From Chloroflexota bacterium (GTDB lineage Bacteria; Chloroflexota; Anaerolineae; Promineifilales; Promineifilaceae), in the NCBI GenBank assembly GCA_013112725.1, contig JABFFZ010000069.1:1-32470 (forward strand): a stretch of DNA of 32,470 nt, in the 5' to 3' direction. The translations under genes were made by a program, and so were the position numbers. Positions 1 to 6,402 of the stretch are shown here, in pieces. Under the pieces are notes generated by a model. That model did no database searches, was not told the DNA's origin, and worked only from the letters and a program-made list of their open reading frames with translations. Each line of letters starts with the position of its first letter. The stretch's first letter is position 1.

Positions 1-2
1 TC

Positions 3-92
3 TATAATCGTCAACGACGACACCCTGCCTTAGGATATGTCAGCCCGCAAGCCTATGAAGCCAGCTATCAGCAACAGGTATTGGCGGTATGA
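3..92 (+). CDS. IS3-family transposase (OrfB), C-terminal end only
   Basis: The window opens inside this gene; the last 29 codons before TGA at 90-92 are readable. They begin YNRQRRHPALGYVSP, which is the hallmark C-terminus of IS3-family OrfB integrases (rve superfamily, the end of the DDE catalytic domain). The catalytic residues lie upstream and are outside the window, so intactness cannot be judged. An IS-end-like sequence follows about 10 bases after the stop, as expected for the right end of an IS3-type element. Confidence 0.85.
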   Translation, partial: YNRQRRHPALGYVSPQAYEASYQQQVLAV

Positions 93-100
93 CTACTATC

Positions 101-127
101 TGTGTCCACTAAAATGGGGGAACCCCA
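101..127. repeat. Probable right terminal inverted repeat of the IS3-type element
   Basis: The sequence TGTGTCCACTAAAATGGGGG and the next few bases, ending in CA, directly follow the transposase stop. Short G/C-tract termini of this type, with TG/CA ends, are usual for IS3-family elements. The left end is outside the window, so the exact boundary and any target duplication cannot be confirmed. Confidence 0.5.
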
Positions 128-340
128 CTGACCAAATCACCCACACGAACGGAGACGACACAAACCAATCACTTTGTCGCCGCGCTGTGGTCGTTTGTCA
201 AAATTGAGTTGTTAAGAGTGCGAACGAAGAAAAATCATTATCAGTTGAAAAGCCAATTGTATTTATCTGCTTTGCAACAGACTTTTCATGAGTTGCGGCG
301 GCTTGAACCTGTTTCCCTGGTTCACCCCCCCGCTGCGTAA
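128..340 (+). pseudogene. Transposase C-terminal remnant (probably IS701/IS4-like DDE)
   Basis: A reading frame open across the IS end and closed by TAA at 338-340 encodes about 58 residues resembling the tail of a second transposase. NHFVAALWSFVKIELLRVRT and NHYQLKSQLYLSALQ match the pattern of IS701/IS4-like C-termini (aromatic and basic residues, then LKSxLYLxAL). There is no start codon with a ribosome binding site and no catalytic portion. It looks like a stump left when the neighbouring IS3-type element or a deletion removed the front of the gene. The family assignment is from memory of the motif and is moderately sure; that it is a remnant is surer. Confidence 0.6.
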
Positions 341-443
341 CATCAGTTAATTAATTTATAAACCAGTGTCGTTGTAGATGGGACAATATGCCCAACGAGG
401 TGAGGGGATTTTTGGTTGTATTGTCTGAATTTTGCGACCGCTA

Positions 444-471
444 TTGACGCTGCCCATTTCTTTGTTACGAT
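444..471 (+). promoter_or_regulatory. Predicted sigma70-type promoter of the arg cluster
   Basis: TTGACG (444-449), a 16-nt spacer and TACGAT (466-471) make a reasonable housekeeping promoter. Transcription would start near 478-482, at or just before the ATG of the Arg-rich leader ORF at 482. No Shine-Dalgarno sequence precedes that ATG, so translation would be leaderless or nearly so. The upstream stretch 341-443 shows nothing else recognisable. Confidence 0.55.
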
Positions 472-481
472 TCTGCGCACG

Positions 482-562
482 ATGAGAAATTTTGTGAACC
501 TTACACCTCTTTTTATCCGCCGTCGCCGCCAGACCATAGGTCTGGATTTTGAGGTTGCCTGA
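482..562 (+). CDS. Arginine leader peptide (26 aa), attenuator control ORF
   Basis: ATG at 482 opens a 26-codon frame ending in TGA at 560-562. Residues 13-16 are four consecutive arginines (CGC CGT CGC CGC, 518-529), followed by Gln-Thr-Ile-Gly. The Arg run lies directly against the 5' arm of a hairpin (529-545), and an intrinsic terminator follows at 591-630, 68 nt before argC. This matches the layout of his, trp, leu and thr leader peptides, whose runs of the regulating amino acid stall the ribosome when its charged tRNA is scarce. No ribosome binding site is visible; the predicted promoter places the transcript start close to the ATG. The peptide itself probably has no function beyond being translated. 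The frame, the Arg run and the hairpins are seen directly; the regulatory role is inferred. Confidence 0.75.
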   Translation: MRNFVNLTPLFIRRRRQTIGLDFEVA

Positions 563-621
563 GTTCACAAGTGAGACGATGAAATCACAACCGCCAGACC
601 CGCACGCGAGGGGTCTGGCGG
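529..621 (+). promoter_or_regulatory. Arginine transcription attenuator (strands 1-4)
   Basis: Four segments give two mutually exclusive folds. Strand 1 CCAGACC (529-535) pairs perfectly with strand 2 GGTCTGG (539-545) across a 3-nt loop. Strand 3 CCGCCAGACC (591-600) pairs with strand 4 GGTCTGGCGG (612-621) to form the terminator. Strand 3 repeats strand 1, so strand 2 can instead pair with 594-600; GGTT (553-556) with AACC (589-592) could extend that antiterminator. A ribosome stalled on the Arg codons 518-529 would cover strand 1, favour 2:3 and let RNA polymerase read on into argC. A ribosome reaching the stop at 562 would allow 1:2 and 3:4 and cause termination. A further stem, TTGTGAAC (492-499) with GTTCACAA (563-570), could stabilise the 1:2 form. 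Confidence 0.75.
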
Positions 622-630
622 TTTTTTTTT
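591..630 (+). terminator. Intrinsic terminator in the argC leader
   Basis: A perfect 10-bp GC-rich stem (591-600 with 612-621) has an 11-nt loop and is followed by nine T residues (622-630). This is a textbook rho-independent terminator. It sits between the promoter and argC in the same orientation, so it can only make sense if it is conditional or if it ends a separate small RNA. Confidence 0.9.
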
Positions 631-650
631 GGCAATTGGCATACCCAGAC

Positions 651-675
651 ATCCGATTTCTTTAAGAAATCGGAT
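651..675. repeat. Perfect 12-bp inverted repeat before argC
   Basis: ATCCGATTTCTT (651-662) is followed after one base by its exact reverse complement (664-675). It ends 10 nt before the GGAG ribosome binding site of argC (686-689). In RNA it would form a hairpin just upstream of the start; in DNA it is a possible operator. It lacks a T tract, so it is not a terminator in the argC direction. Confidence 0.7.
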
Positions 676-697
676 ATCTAAAAGCGGAGATCAGTAA

Positions 698-1720
698 ATG
701 ATTCAGGCAGGAATTTTTGGGGTAACGGGATATACGGGGTATGAGTTGGTGCGGATTTTGGCGCAGCACCCAGATGTGCAGGTGCAGTTTGCCACCTCGC
801 ACAGTTTTGCGGGTAAGTGGCTGGCGGATGTATATCCACAAGCGCCACACCTGCCGCTGATTGACGAGGTGGATGCACCTTTGGAAGCGGTGGATGTGGT
901 TTTCTTGTGTCTGCCTCATGCAGCGGCGGCAGCTACGGCCGTGCGCGCCCTACACGCTGGCTGTAAAGTCATTGACCTTAGCGCCGATTTCCGCCTGGCT
1001 GACTCTGCTGTCTATGCGCAGTGGTATGGGTTGGAACATCCTGCGCCAGAGTTGTTGGAGACGGCCGTATATGGCCTGACCGAATGGGCGCGCGAGCAGC
1101 TGCCGGAAGCCGACCTGGTAGCTGTGCCCGGTTGTTACCCGACGAGTGTGTTGTTGGGGTTACGGCCGTTGCTGCAACGGCCGTTGCTGGCAGCCAAACT
1201 CCCCCTCACCGGCCCCATCATCGCTGACAGCAAATCCGGCGTCTCTGGCGCGGGGCGGCAGGCCAGCGATACCACCCATTTTATGAACGTGGCCGACAAT
1301 TTTGCCCCCTACAAAATCGGCCGGGCGCACCGCCATTTGCCGGAGATGGAACAGGTGATGCACTGGTGGCAGCCGGAGGCGCCGCCGCTCATCTTCTCAC
1401 CGCATCTGCTGCCCGTGCCGCGTGGCATCCTCTCCACCATCTACGTCACCATCGCGGATGATTGGACATTGGGTGATGTGGCCGCTTTGTATGCCGAGAT
1501 GTATGCGGGTGAGCCGTTTGTCTGTCTGCTGCCGCCGGGTCAGATACCGACTTTGGCGCACGTGACCCACACCAACAAGTGCGTGATTGGTCTGGCGCAG
1601 GCGGGGCAAACGCTGATCATCACCTCGGCGATTGATAATTTGATCAAGGGGGCAGCCGGACAGGCGGTGCAGGATATGAATGTGGTGTTTGGGCTGGATG
1701 AAACGACAGGATTGGTGTGA
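698..1720 (+). CDS. argC: N-acetyl-gamma-glutamyl-phosphate reductase
   Basis: This enzyme reduces N-acetylglutamyl phosphate to the semialdehyde with NADPH, the third step from glutamate to arginine. The 340 residues fit the family. The N-terminus holds the NADP-binding GVTGYTGYELVRIL. The active-site cysteine is in VPGCYPTSVLLG (Cys146), and HRHLPEMEQ lies in the conserved C-terminal half. ATG at 698 is preceded by GGAG at 686-689. It is the first gene after the arginine attenuator, and argB follows 28 bases later. It carries four copies of ACGGCCGT. The catalytic motif and the neighbours make the call secure. Confidence 0.97.
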   Translation: MIQAGIFGVTGYTGYELVRILAQHPDVQVQFATSHSFAGKWLADVYPQAPHLPLIDEVDAPLEAVDVVFLCLPHAAAAATAVRALHAGCKVIDLSADFRLADSAVYAQWYGLEHPAPELLETAVYGLTEWAREQLPEADLVAVPGCYPTSVLLGLRPLLQRPLLAAKLPLTGPIIADSKSGVSGAGRQASDTTHFMNVADNFAPYKIGRAHRHLPEMEQVMHWWQPEAPPLIFSPHLLPVPRGILSTIYVTIADDWTLGDVAALYAEMYAGEPFVCLLPPGQIPTLAHVTHTNKCVIGLAQAGQTLIITSAIDNLIKGAAGQAVQDMNVVFGLDETTGLV

Positions 1721-1748
1721 TTGGGCGAGCAGGTGAGGAGGTGAAGGG

Positions 1749-2507
1749 GTGACACAGGTAATTAAAGTTGGTGGGAATGAATTGGATGATCCGGCGTTTT
1801 TGAGTGGGCTGGCGTTAGCTGTGCGGCAGATTCAGGAAATGTCCGGGCAGACGGCCGTGATCGTGCATGGCGGCGGCAAGGCGATTGCCGATTTGCAGAG
1901 GCGGTTGGGCATTGCGCCGCAAAAGGTGGACGGTCTGCGGGTGACGGATGCGGATTCGTTGATGGTGGCGGAGATGGTATTGTCCGGTCTGAGCAATAAG
2001 GTAATTGTGCGGGCGCTGCTGGCGGCGGGGGTCACGGCCGTTGGCCTTTCCGGCGTGGATGGTGGCCTGCTGCGCTGCCAGAAAAAGCAGCACCCCACGG
2101 CCGACCTGGGTTTTGTGGGCGAAATTGAGGCAGTCAACGTAGATTTGATTCAGCAGTTAGCAGAACGGGGGTTTACGGCCGTCATCTCCCCCATTTCGCT
2201 GGGCACAGATGGACGGCCGTATAATGTAAACGCCGATGAAGCTGCGGCAGCGGTGGCAAAGGCAGTGGGTGCAGATGTGCTGAACCTGGTTTCCAATGTG
2301 CCCGGCGTGTTGCAAAACGGAACCATTCTCCCTCACCTGACCATCACCCAAACGGAAGCGTTGATTACCACTGGCGTGATTACGGATGGCATGATTCCCA
2401 AAGTGCGGGCGGCGTGTACGGCCGTGGCCCAGGGCATTCCCCAGGTGCGGATTGTGAATCTGGATGGGTTTTTGAATGGGGAGGGGACGGTAGTTAGTGA
2501 GCGGTGA
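1749..2507 (+). CDS. argB: Acetylglutamate kinase
   Basis: ArgB phosphorylates N-acetylglutamate, the second step of the pathway and usually the one inhibited by arginine. The 252 residues show the amino-acid kinase fold: IKVGGNELDD at the N-terminus, the VIVHGGGKAI glycine loop and QKVDGLRVTD for substrate binding. The start is GTG at 1749, chosen because AGGAGGTG lies just upstream and no ATG fits. The protein lacks the N-terminal extension found in many arginine-inhibited hexameric forms, so feedback inhibition is uncertain. The last codons and the TGA stop (2505-2507) lie inside a heptamer repeat, giving the tail VVSER. Confidence 0.96.
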   Translation: MTQVIKVGGNELDDPAFLSGLALAVRQIQEMSGQTAVIVHGGGKAIADLQRRLGIAPQKVDGLRVTDADSLMVAEMVLSGLSNKVIVRALLAAGVTAVGLSGVDGGLLRCQKKQHPTADLGFVGEIEAVNVDLIQQLAERGFTAVISPISLGTDGRPYNVNADEAAAAVAKAVGADVLNLVSNVPGVLQNGTILPHLTITQTEALITTGVITDGMIPKVRAACTAVAQGIPQVRIVNLDGFLNGEGTVVSER

Positions 2508-2587
2508 GCAGTGAGCGGTGAGCGGTGAGCAGTGAGCAGTAAGCAGTGAGCAGTAAGCAGTGAGCAGTGAGCAGTGAGCGGTAAGCA
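2497..2587. repeat. Tandem heptamer array, 13 units of GTGAGCA-like sequence
   Basis: Thirteen consecutive 7-nt units of the form GT(G/A)AGC(A/G) run without a break from 2497 to 2587. The first two overlap the end of argB and supply its stop codon. The remaining gap to the next gene (2588-2623) holds only a ribosome binding site, AGGAA at 2613-2617. Unlike most other repeats here it has no inverted partner. Confidence 0.95.
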
Positions 2588-2623
2588 GCAGACGAGATCA
2601 TTGACCATTAACCAGGAATAGCT

Positions 2624-3067
2624 ATGGAAATAACAATTGCGGAATTTACGATGGACCATTACGAGGCCGCCATTGCCCTGTGGAAAGCGACGCCGGGGGT
2701 GGGGGTGAGCAGCGCGGATGAACCGGCGGCGATTCGTTTTTATCTGGAACGGAATCCGGGCATGAGTTTTGTGGCGCTGGCAGAGGGACGGCTGATAGGC
2801 ACGATTTTGTGCGGGCACGACGGCCGTCGCGGCTACATCCACCACGTCGCCGTCCACCCAGATTACCGGCGGCAAGGCATAGCTACACAGTTGGGAGATC
2901 GCGCTCTGGCATCCTTAAAAGCAGTCGGCATCGGCAAATGCCACCTCTTCATTTTTCCGCAGAATCAGACCGGTATCACCTTTTGGGAAAGTATCGGCTG
3001 GGATTTGCGAGAGGATGTGCGCATCATGTCCAAATTTATGGAAGTGGATGATGGGAGTAGTTGTTGA
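2624..3067 (+). CDS. GNAT-family N-acetyltransferase, substrate unknown
   Basis: This 147-residue single-domain protein belongs to the GCN5-related acetyltransferases. The core is HHVAVHPDYRRQGIATQLG, whose RRQGIA is the acetyl-CoA pyrophosphate loop (motif A), followed by the motif-B-like NQTGITFWESIGW near the C-terminus. It lies between argB and argD, so an arginine-pathway substrate or a protein target is possible. However, the ArgA-type acetyltransferase at 4422 is the better candidate for N-acetylglutamate synthase, because only that one has the family's Cys-rich tail. AGGAA precedes the ATG. The family is sure and the role is open. Confidence 0.85.
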   Translation: MEITIAEFTMDHYEAAIALWKATPGVGVSSADEPAAIRFYLERNPGMSFVALAEGRLIGTILCGHDGRRGYIHHVAVHPDYRRQGIATQLGDRALASLKAVGIGKCHLFIFPQNQTGITFWESIGWDLREDVRIMSKFMEVDDGSSC

Positions 3068-3120
3068 GAGAAAGAGGTAACGCGATTTGCCAAATCGCGC
3101 TGCATTTTGCAAGGAATAGT

Positions 3121-4353
3121 ATGAACACACAAGAGGTTATTCAGGCAGAATCACAATATATTTTGCAGACTTACGGCCGTGCCCCCGTTGTCTTTACGCA
3201 GGGCAAGGGGCTGAAGCTGGTTGACGCTGACGGCAATGAATACCTGGACTTTACGTCAGGGATTGCGGTGACAGCGTTGGGACACAGTGATGAAGAGTGG
3301 GCCACGGCCGTAGCTGCCCAGGCGCACCAACTGACCCACATCAGCAACCTGTACCACAGCGAACCACAGGTGCGGCTGGCGCAAAAACTGGTAGAAAGTT
3401 CCTTTGCCGACAAAGTGTACTTCTGCAACTCCGGCGCGGAAGCGAATGAAGCCGCGATCAAGTTTGCCCGGAAGTATGCGCGGAAAGAGATTGGAGATCA
3501 GAGATTGGAGATTGGAGATGGCTTGACAATCTCCAATCTCCAATCGCCAATTGCCAAAACCAAAATTGTGGCCTTTAGCGGGGGGTTTCACGGCCGTACC
3601 GTCGGCGCACTGTCGGTGACGTACAAGGAGCAGTACCGGGCGCCCTTTGCGCCACTGATGCCGGATGTGATGTTTGCTCCGTTTAACGATTTGGAAGGGG
3701 CGCGGGCGGTGATTGACGCGCAGACGTGCGCCGTCATTGTGGAGCCAGTGCAGGGGGAAGGCGGCGTCAACCCGGCCACACCTGACTTTCTGAAAGGGCT
3801 GCGGCAGTTGTGTGACCAGTCTGGCGCACTGCTCATCTTTGATGAAGTACAGTGTGGCCTGGGGCGCACCGGCAAGTTGTGGGCTTACCAGAATTACAGC
3901 GTCAGGCCAGACATCATGACGCTGGCGAAACCGCTGGCAGGTGGCCTGCCCATGGGGGCCACGCTGATGACCCAAAAAGTAGCCGATGCGCTGAAACCGG
4001 GCGACCACGGCAGCACCTTTGCCGCCGGGCCGCTGGTGTGCACCGCCGCCAATGTGGTCTTTGACCGCGTGAACCGGCCGGAGTTTTTGGAAAAGGTGCG
4101 CTTTCATGGCTCCTATCTGCAACACCGGCTGCAAACATTGGAATCAGACAAGGTCACGGCCGTGCGCGGCCTGGGTCTGCTGGTGGGCGTGGAACTAAAT
4201 GTACCCGCCGCCCCCCTCATCGCCGCCGCCCGCGAGCGTGGCCTCATCCTCATCGGCGCGGGCGAAAACGTGTTGCGTTTTGCCCCGGCGCTGGTGGTGG
4301 ATAAGGCGGAGATTGATACGGCCGTAGATATTTTGGCGCAATGCCTTGAGTAG
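3121..4353 (+). CDS. argD: Acetylornithine aminotransferase, with an in-frame repeat insertion
   Basis: ArgD is a PLP enzyme that converts N-acetylglutamate semialdehyde to N-acetylornithine. The 410 residues show the class-III aminotransferase pattern: FCNSGAEANEAAIKFARKYA, the FSGGFHGRTVGALSVT segment, the FDEVQCGLGRTG cofactor motif and the PLP lysine in LAKPLAGGLPMGA (Lys270). ATG at 3121 is chosen because AAGGAAT lies just before it; a frame extension to TTG at 3061 lacks support. Residues of about 122-145 (IGDQRLEIGDG...SNLQSP) do not belong to the family. They are encoded by an inverted heptamer repeat placed in frame between the helix ending KYARK and the strand TKIVAF. The surrounding motifs are intact, so the enzyme probably works with a surface loop added. 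Confidence 0.95.
   Translation: MNTQEVIQAESQYILQTYGRAPVVFTQGKGLKLVDADGNEYLDFTSGIAVTALGHSDEEWATAVAAQAHQLTHISNLYHSEPQVRLAQKLVESSFADKVYFCNSGAEANEAAIKFARKYARKEIGDQRLEIGDGLTISNLQSPIAKTKIVAFSGGFHGRTVGALSVTYKEQYRAPFAPLMPDVMFAPFNDLEGARAVIDAQTCAVIVEPVQGEGGVNPATPDFLKGLRQLCDQSGALLIFDEVQCGLGRTGKLWAYQNYSVRPDIMTLAKPLAGGLPMGATLMTQKVADALKPGDHGSTFAAGPLVCTAANVVFDRVNRPEFLEKVRFHGSYLQHRLQTLESDKVTAVRGLGLLVGVELNVPAAPLIAAARERGLILIGAGENVLRFAPALVVDKAEIDTAVDILAQCLE
3487..3554. repeat. Heptamer inverted repeat (GAGATTG type) inside argD
   Basis: Five tandem GAGATTG-like units (3487-3521) are followed by a 5-nt gap and an inverted arm of ATCTCCA units to about 3554. The whole element keeps the argD frame open and encodes about 22 extra residues. 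The same unit appears at 4910-4975 and 14924-14982. Confidence 0.92.
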
Positions 4354-4363
4354 GAGCGTGACC

Positions 4364-4417
4364 CGTAATCCGTTATCCGTGAACCATCGGATAACGGATT
4401 ACGGATAACGGATTACG
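4364..4417. repeat. Heptamer inverted repeat (CGGATTA type) between argD and argA
   Basis: A perfect 16-bp inverted repeat, 4364-4379 with 4388-4403 and an 8-nt loop, is made of 7-nt units alternating CGGATAA and CGGATTA. Two further units run to 4417, five bases before the ATG of the next gene. No ribosome binding site is visible between the repeat and the start. Confidence 0.92.
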
Positions 4418-4421
4418 CAGT

Positions 4422-6311
4422 ATGAATATCCGCCCCGCCCGCCCCACTGACATCCCCGGCATTTTGGAACTGCTGAATGAACATGCCCGCCGCGGAGATG
4501 TGCTGCCGCGTAGTGCGGCCTCCATTGAACAAACGCTGCCGGATTGGCTGGTGGGAGTACGGGACGGCGAACCCGAAGCGGCTTCAGGCCGTGTCATTGC
4601 CTGTGTCTCCCTGCTCTTTTACACCGAAGCGCTGGCCGAAGTGCGTTCACTGGCGGTGCATGATGATGTAAAGGGGCAGGGTTGGGGCCGTACCATCGTC
4701 AAGGAGTTGATTGTGCAGGCGCGGCAGCGGGGTGTGCCCACCCTGTTTGCCCTTACCCGCGCCGTCAAATTTTTCCAGAGCGTCGGTTTTGCCGTCACCA
4801 GCATGGAGCGCTTCCCGGAAAAAGTATACCGCGACTGTGTGCAATGCCCGGTAAGACATGCGTGTGACGAAACGGCCGTTGTCCTCCACCTCAATGCGCC
4901 TGTACAGGAGAGATTGGAGATTAGAGATTGGAGATTGGGCGCTTCCTTAATCTCCAATCTCCAATCTCCAATCCCGAATATCCCAATTACCCAATTACCA
5001 ATTTACCCAATTACCCTAGAAGGAGAAATTCTCATGCCCAAGAAAAAAGAAAAACCCCAGATTAAAAAAGTGGTGCTGGCCTACTCCGGTGGGCTGGACA
5101 CCAGCGTCATTGTGCCCTGGCTGCGCGAAAATTATGGCTGCGAAGTCATCTGTTTTTGCGCTAACCTGGGGCAGGGCGACGCTGAATTGGCCGGGTTGAC
5201 GGAAAAAGCGTTAGCCAGCGGCGCCAGCAAGGTATACGTGGAAGATTTGCGCCACGAATTTGCCAAAGATTTTCTGTTCCCCATGATGCAGGCGGGCGCC
5301 ATTTATGAGCGGCGATATTTGCTGGGTACGTCGGTAGCCCGGCCGCTCATTGCCAAGTGGCAGATCGCCATTGCCGAAGCGGAGGGAGCCGACGCGGTGG
5401 CGCACGGGGCAACCGGCAAGGGCAATGACCAGGTGCGTTTTGAACTGACCTACAAGGCGCTCAATCCTACGCTGCATGTCATTGCCCCCTGGCGCGAGTG
5501 GGACATCCGCTCGCGGGAAGATGCGCTGGCCTATGCCCGCAAACACAACGTGCCCGTGACCCAGACGGAAAAGTCTATCTACAGCCGCGACGCCAACCTG
5601 TGGCATCTGTCACACGAGGGTGGCATTTTGGAAGACCCGGCGCAGGAGCCGGAAGAGGTGATGTACCAGCTTTCCGTTTCTCCAGAGGCGGCCCCGGATG
5701 CAGCGGAGGTGGTGAAGATTGAATTTGAGAAAGGTGTGCCCACGGCCGTGAACGATGTGCAAATGCCCCCCGCCGCCATCATTGAAAAGCTGAATGAACT
5801 GGGGGCCAAACACGGCATTGGTCGGATTGATCTGGTGGAAAACCGGCTGGTGGGCATGAAATCACACGGCGTGTATGAGACCCCCGGCGGCACGATTTTG
5901 TACGCCGCCCATCACGAACTGGAAACGCTGTGCCTGGATCGGGACACGATGCATTACAAAGAGCAGCAGGCGGTGCGCTACGCGGAACTGGTGTATGACG
6001 GCAAGTGGTACACCTTCCTGCGCGAGGCGATGCAGGCATTTGTGGACAAAACGCAGGAGACGGTGACGGGTTGGGTGCGGTTGAAGCTGTACAAGGGGAA
6101 TGTGATCGTCTCTGGACGGTACAGCCCCAACAGCCTCTACCGCGAAGATTTTGCCACCTTTGGCCAGGAAGATGTGTATGATCAGTCGGACGCGGTGGGG
6201 TTTATCACCCTGTTTGGCCTGCAAATGAAGGTGCGGGCGATGATGGAGGTCAGCGACGGCGGCAAAACCCGCTACGCCGCCCCCGACTATTCCAAGTTTA
6301 AGCGCGATTGA
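4422..6311 (+). CDS. argA: ArgA-type N-acetylglutamate synthase open in frame into ArgG
   Basis: Residues 1 to about 162 form a short GNAT protein of the N-acetylglutamate synthase type. The acetyl-CoA site is AVHDDVKGQGWGRTIVKEL, and the tail VYRDCVQCPVRHACDETAV has the three-cysteine pattern typical of stand-alone short NAGS proteins. It would acetylate glutamate, the first step of the pathway. No stop codon follows. The frame runs through an inverted heptamer repeat (residues of about 163-204, e.g. LEIRDWRLGASLISNLQSPI) straight into argininosuccinate synthase at Met205, giving one 629-residue frame. The product may be a fusion, or translation may restart at the strong ribosome binding site before Met205, or both. 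The two domains catalyse the first and the next-to-last steps. I infer the repeat erased the original argA stop. Confidence 0.85.
   Translation: MNIRPARPTDIPGILELLNEHARRGDVLPRSAASIEQTLPDWLVGVRDGEPEAASGRVIACVSLLFYTEALAEVRSLAVHDDVKGQGWGRTIVKELIVQARQRGVPTLFALTRAVKFFQSVGFAVTSMERFPEKVYRDCVQCPVRHACDETAVVLHLNAPVQERLEIRDWRLGASLISNLQSPIPNIPITQLPIYPITLEGEILMPKKKEKPQIKKVVLAYSGGLDTSVIVPWLRENYGCEVICFCANLGQGDAELAGLTEKALASGASKVYVEDLRHEFAKDFLFPMMQAGAIYERRYLLGTSVARPLIAKWQIAIAEAEGADAVAHGATGKGNDQVRFELTYKALNPTLHVIAPWREWDIRSREDALAYARKHNVPVTQTEKSIYSRDANLWHLSHEGGILEDPAQEPEEVMYQLSVSPEAAPDAAEVVKIEFEKGVPTAVNDVQMPPAAIIEKLNELGAKHGIGRIDLVENRLVGMKSHGVYETPGGTILYAAHHELETLCLDRDTMHYKEQQAVRYAELVYDGKWYTFLREAMQAFVDKTQETVTGWVRLKLYKGNVIVSGRYSPNSLYREDFATFGQEDVYDQSDAVGFITLFGLQMKVRAMMEVSDGGKTRYAAPDYSKFKRD
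4910..5015. repeat. Two adjoining tandem repeats at the argA-argG joint
   Basis: Four GAGATTG-type heptamers (4910-4937) face an inverted arm at about 4951-4975. A separate set of 8-nt CCCAATTA-like units follows (about 4983-5015). None of these creates a stop in the argA frame. The 8-nt set resembles the repeat at 26769-26834. Confidence 0.9.
5034..6311 (+). CDS. argG: Argininosuccinate synthase (internal start in the fused frame)
   Basis: ArgG joins citrulline and aspartate using ATP. From Met205 of the fused frame the protein has 425 residues, a little longer than usual. The N-terminal ATP-pyrophosphatase loop AYSGGLDTSVIVPWL, GATGKGNDQVRFELTY and the conserved YSRDANLWHLSHEGGILEDP are all present. 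AGAAGGAG lies 8 nt before ATG 5034, the best ribosome binding site in this stretch, so argG is probably made on its own even if a fusion also exists. The lysine-rich start MPKKKEKPQIKK is typical of an N-terminus rather than a linker. It carries a single ACGGCCGT. Confidence 0.95.
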   Translation: MPKKKEKPQIKKVVLAYSGGLDTSVIVPWLRENYGCEVICFCANLGQGDAELAGLTEKALASGASKVYVEDLRHEFAKDFLFPMMQAGAIYERRYLLGTSVARPLIAKWQIAIAEAEGADAVAHGATGKGNDQVRFELTYKALNPTLHVIAPWREWDIRSREDALAYARKHNVPVTQTEKSIYSRDANLWHLSHEGGILEDPAQEPEEVMYQLSVSPEAAPDAAEVVKIEFEKGVPTAVNDVQMPPAAIIEKLNELGAKHGIGRIDLVENRLVGMKSHGVYETPGGTILYAAHHELETLCLDRDTMHYKEQQAVRYAELVYDGKWYTFLREAMQAFVDKTQETVTGWVRLKLYKGNVIVSGRYSPNSLYREDFATFGQEDVYDQSDAVGFITLFGLQMKVRAMMEVSDGGKTRYAAPDYSKFKRD

Positions 6312-6323
6312 TATAGGAATTGG

Positions 6324-6384
6324 ACGCGGATGAATGCGGGTTTTTGGCGAATTTATCCGCGAAATCTGCGTTTATCCGCATCCT
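6324..6384. repeat. Imperfect inverted repeat (GCGGAT/ATCCGC type) between argG and argJ
   Basis: CGCGGATGAATGCGGG on the left is matched imperfectly by TTATCCGCG and TTTATCCGCATCC on the right. It fills most of the argG-argJ gap and ends 18 nt before argJ. It happens to stay open in the argJ frame, which makes a false N-terminal extension of 23 residues. Confidence 0.8.
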
Positions 6385-6402
6385 ATTTTTCCAAAGGGTG
6401 CT

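Noticed and set aside
482..630. T-box or metabolite riboswitch
   Set aside because: The conserved T-box antiterminator sequence (AGGGTGGNACCGCG) is absent, and the Arg-codon run makes ribosome-mediated attenuation the simpler reading.
343..652. Minus-strand frames of 64 and 98 codons across the argC leader
   Set aside because: They overlap the terminator and attenuator hairpins, have no ribosome binding site and no family resemblance; the plus-strand reading explains the region better.
2497..2587. CRISPR array
   Set aside because: The units are contiguous 7-mers without spacers, and no cas gene is in the window.
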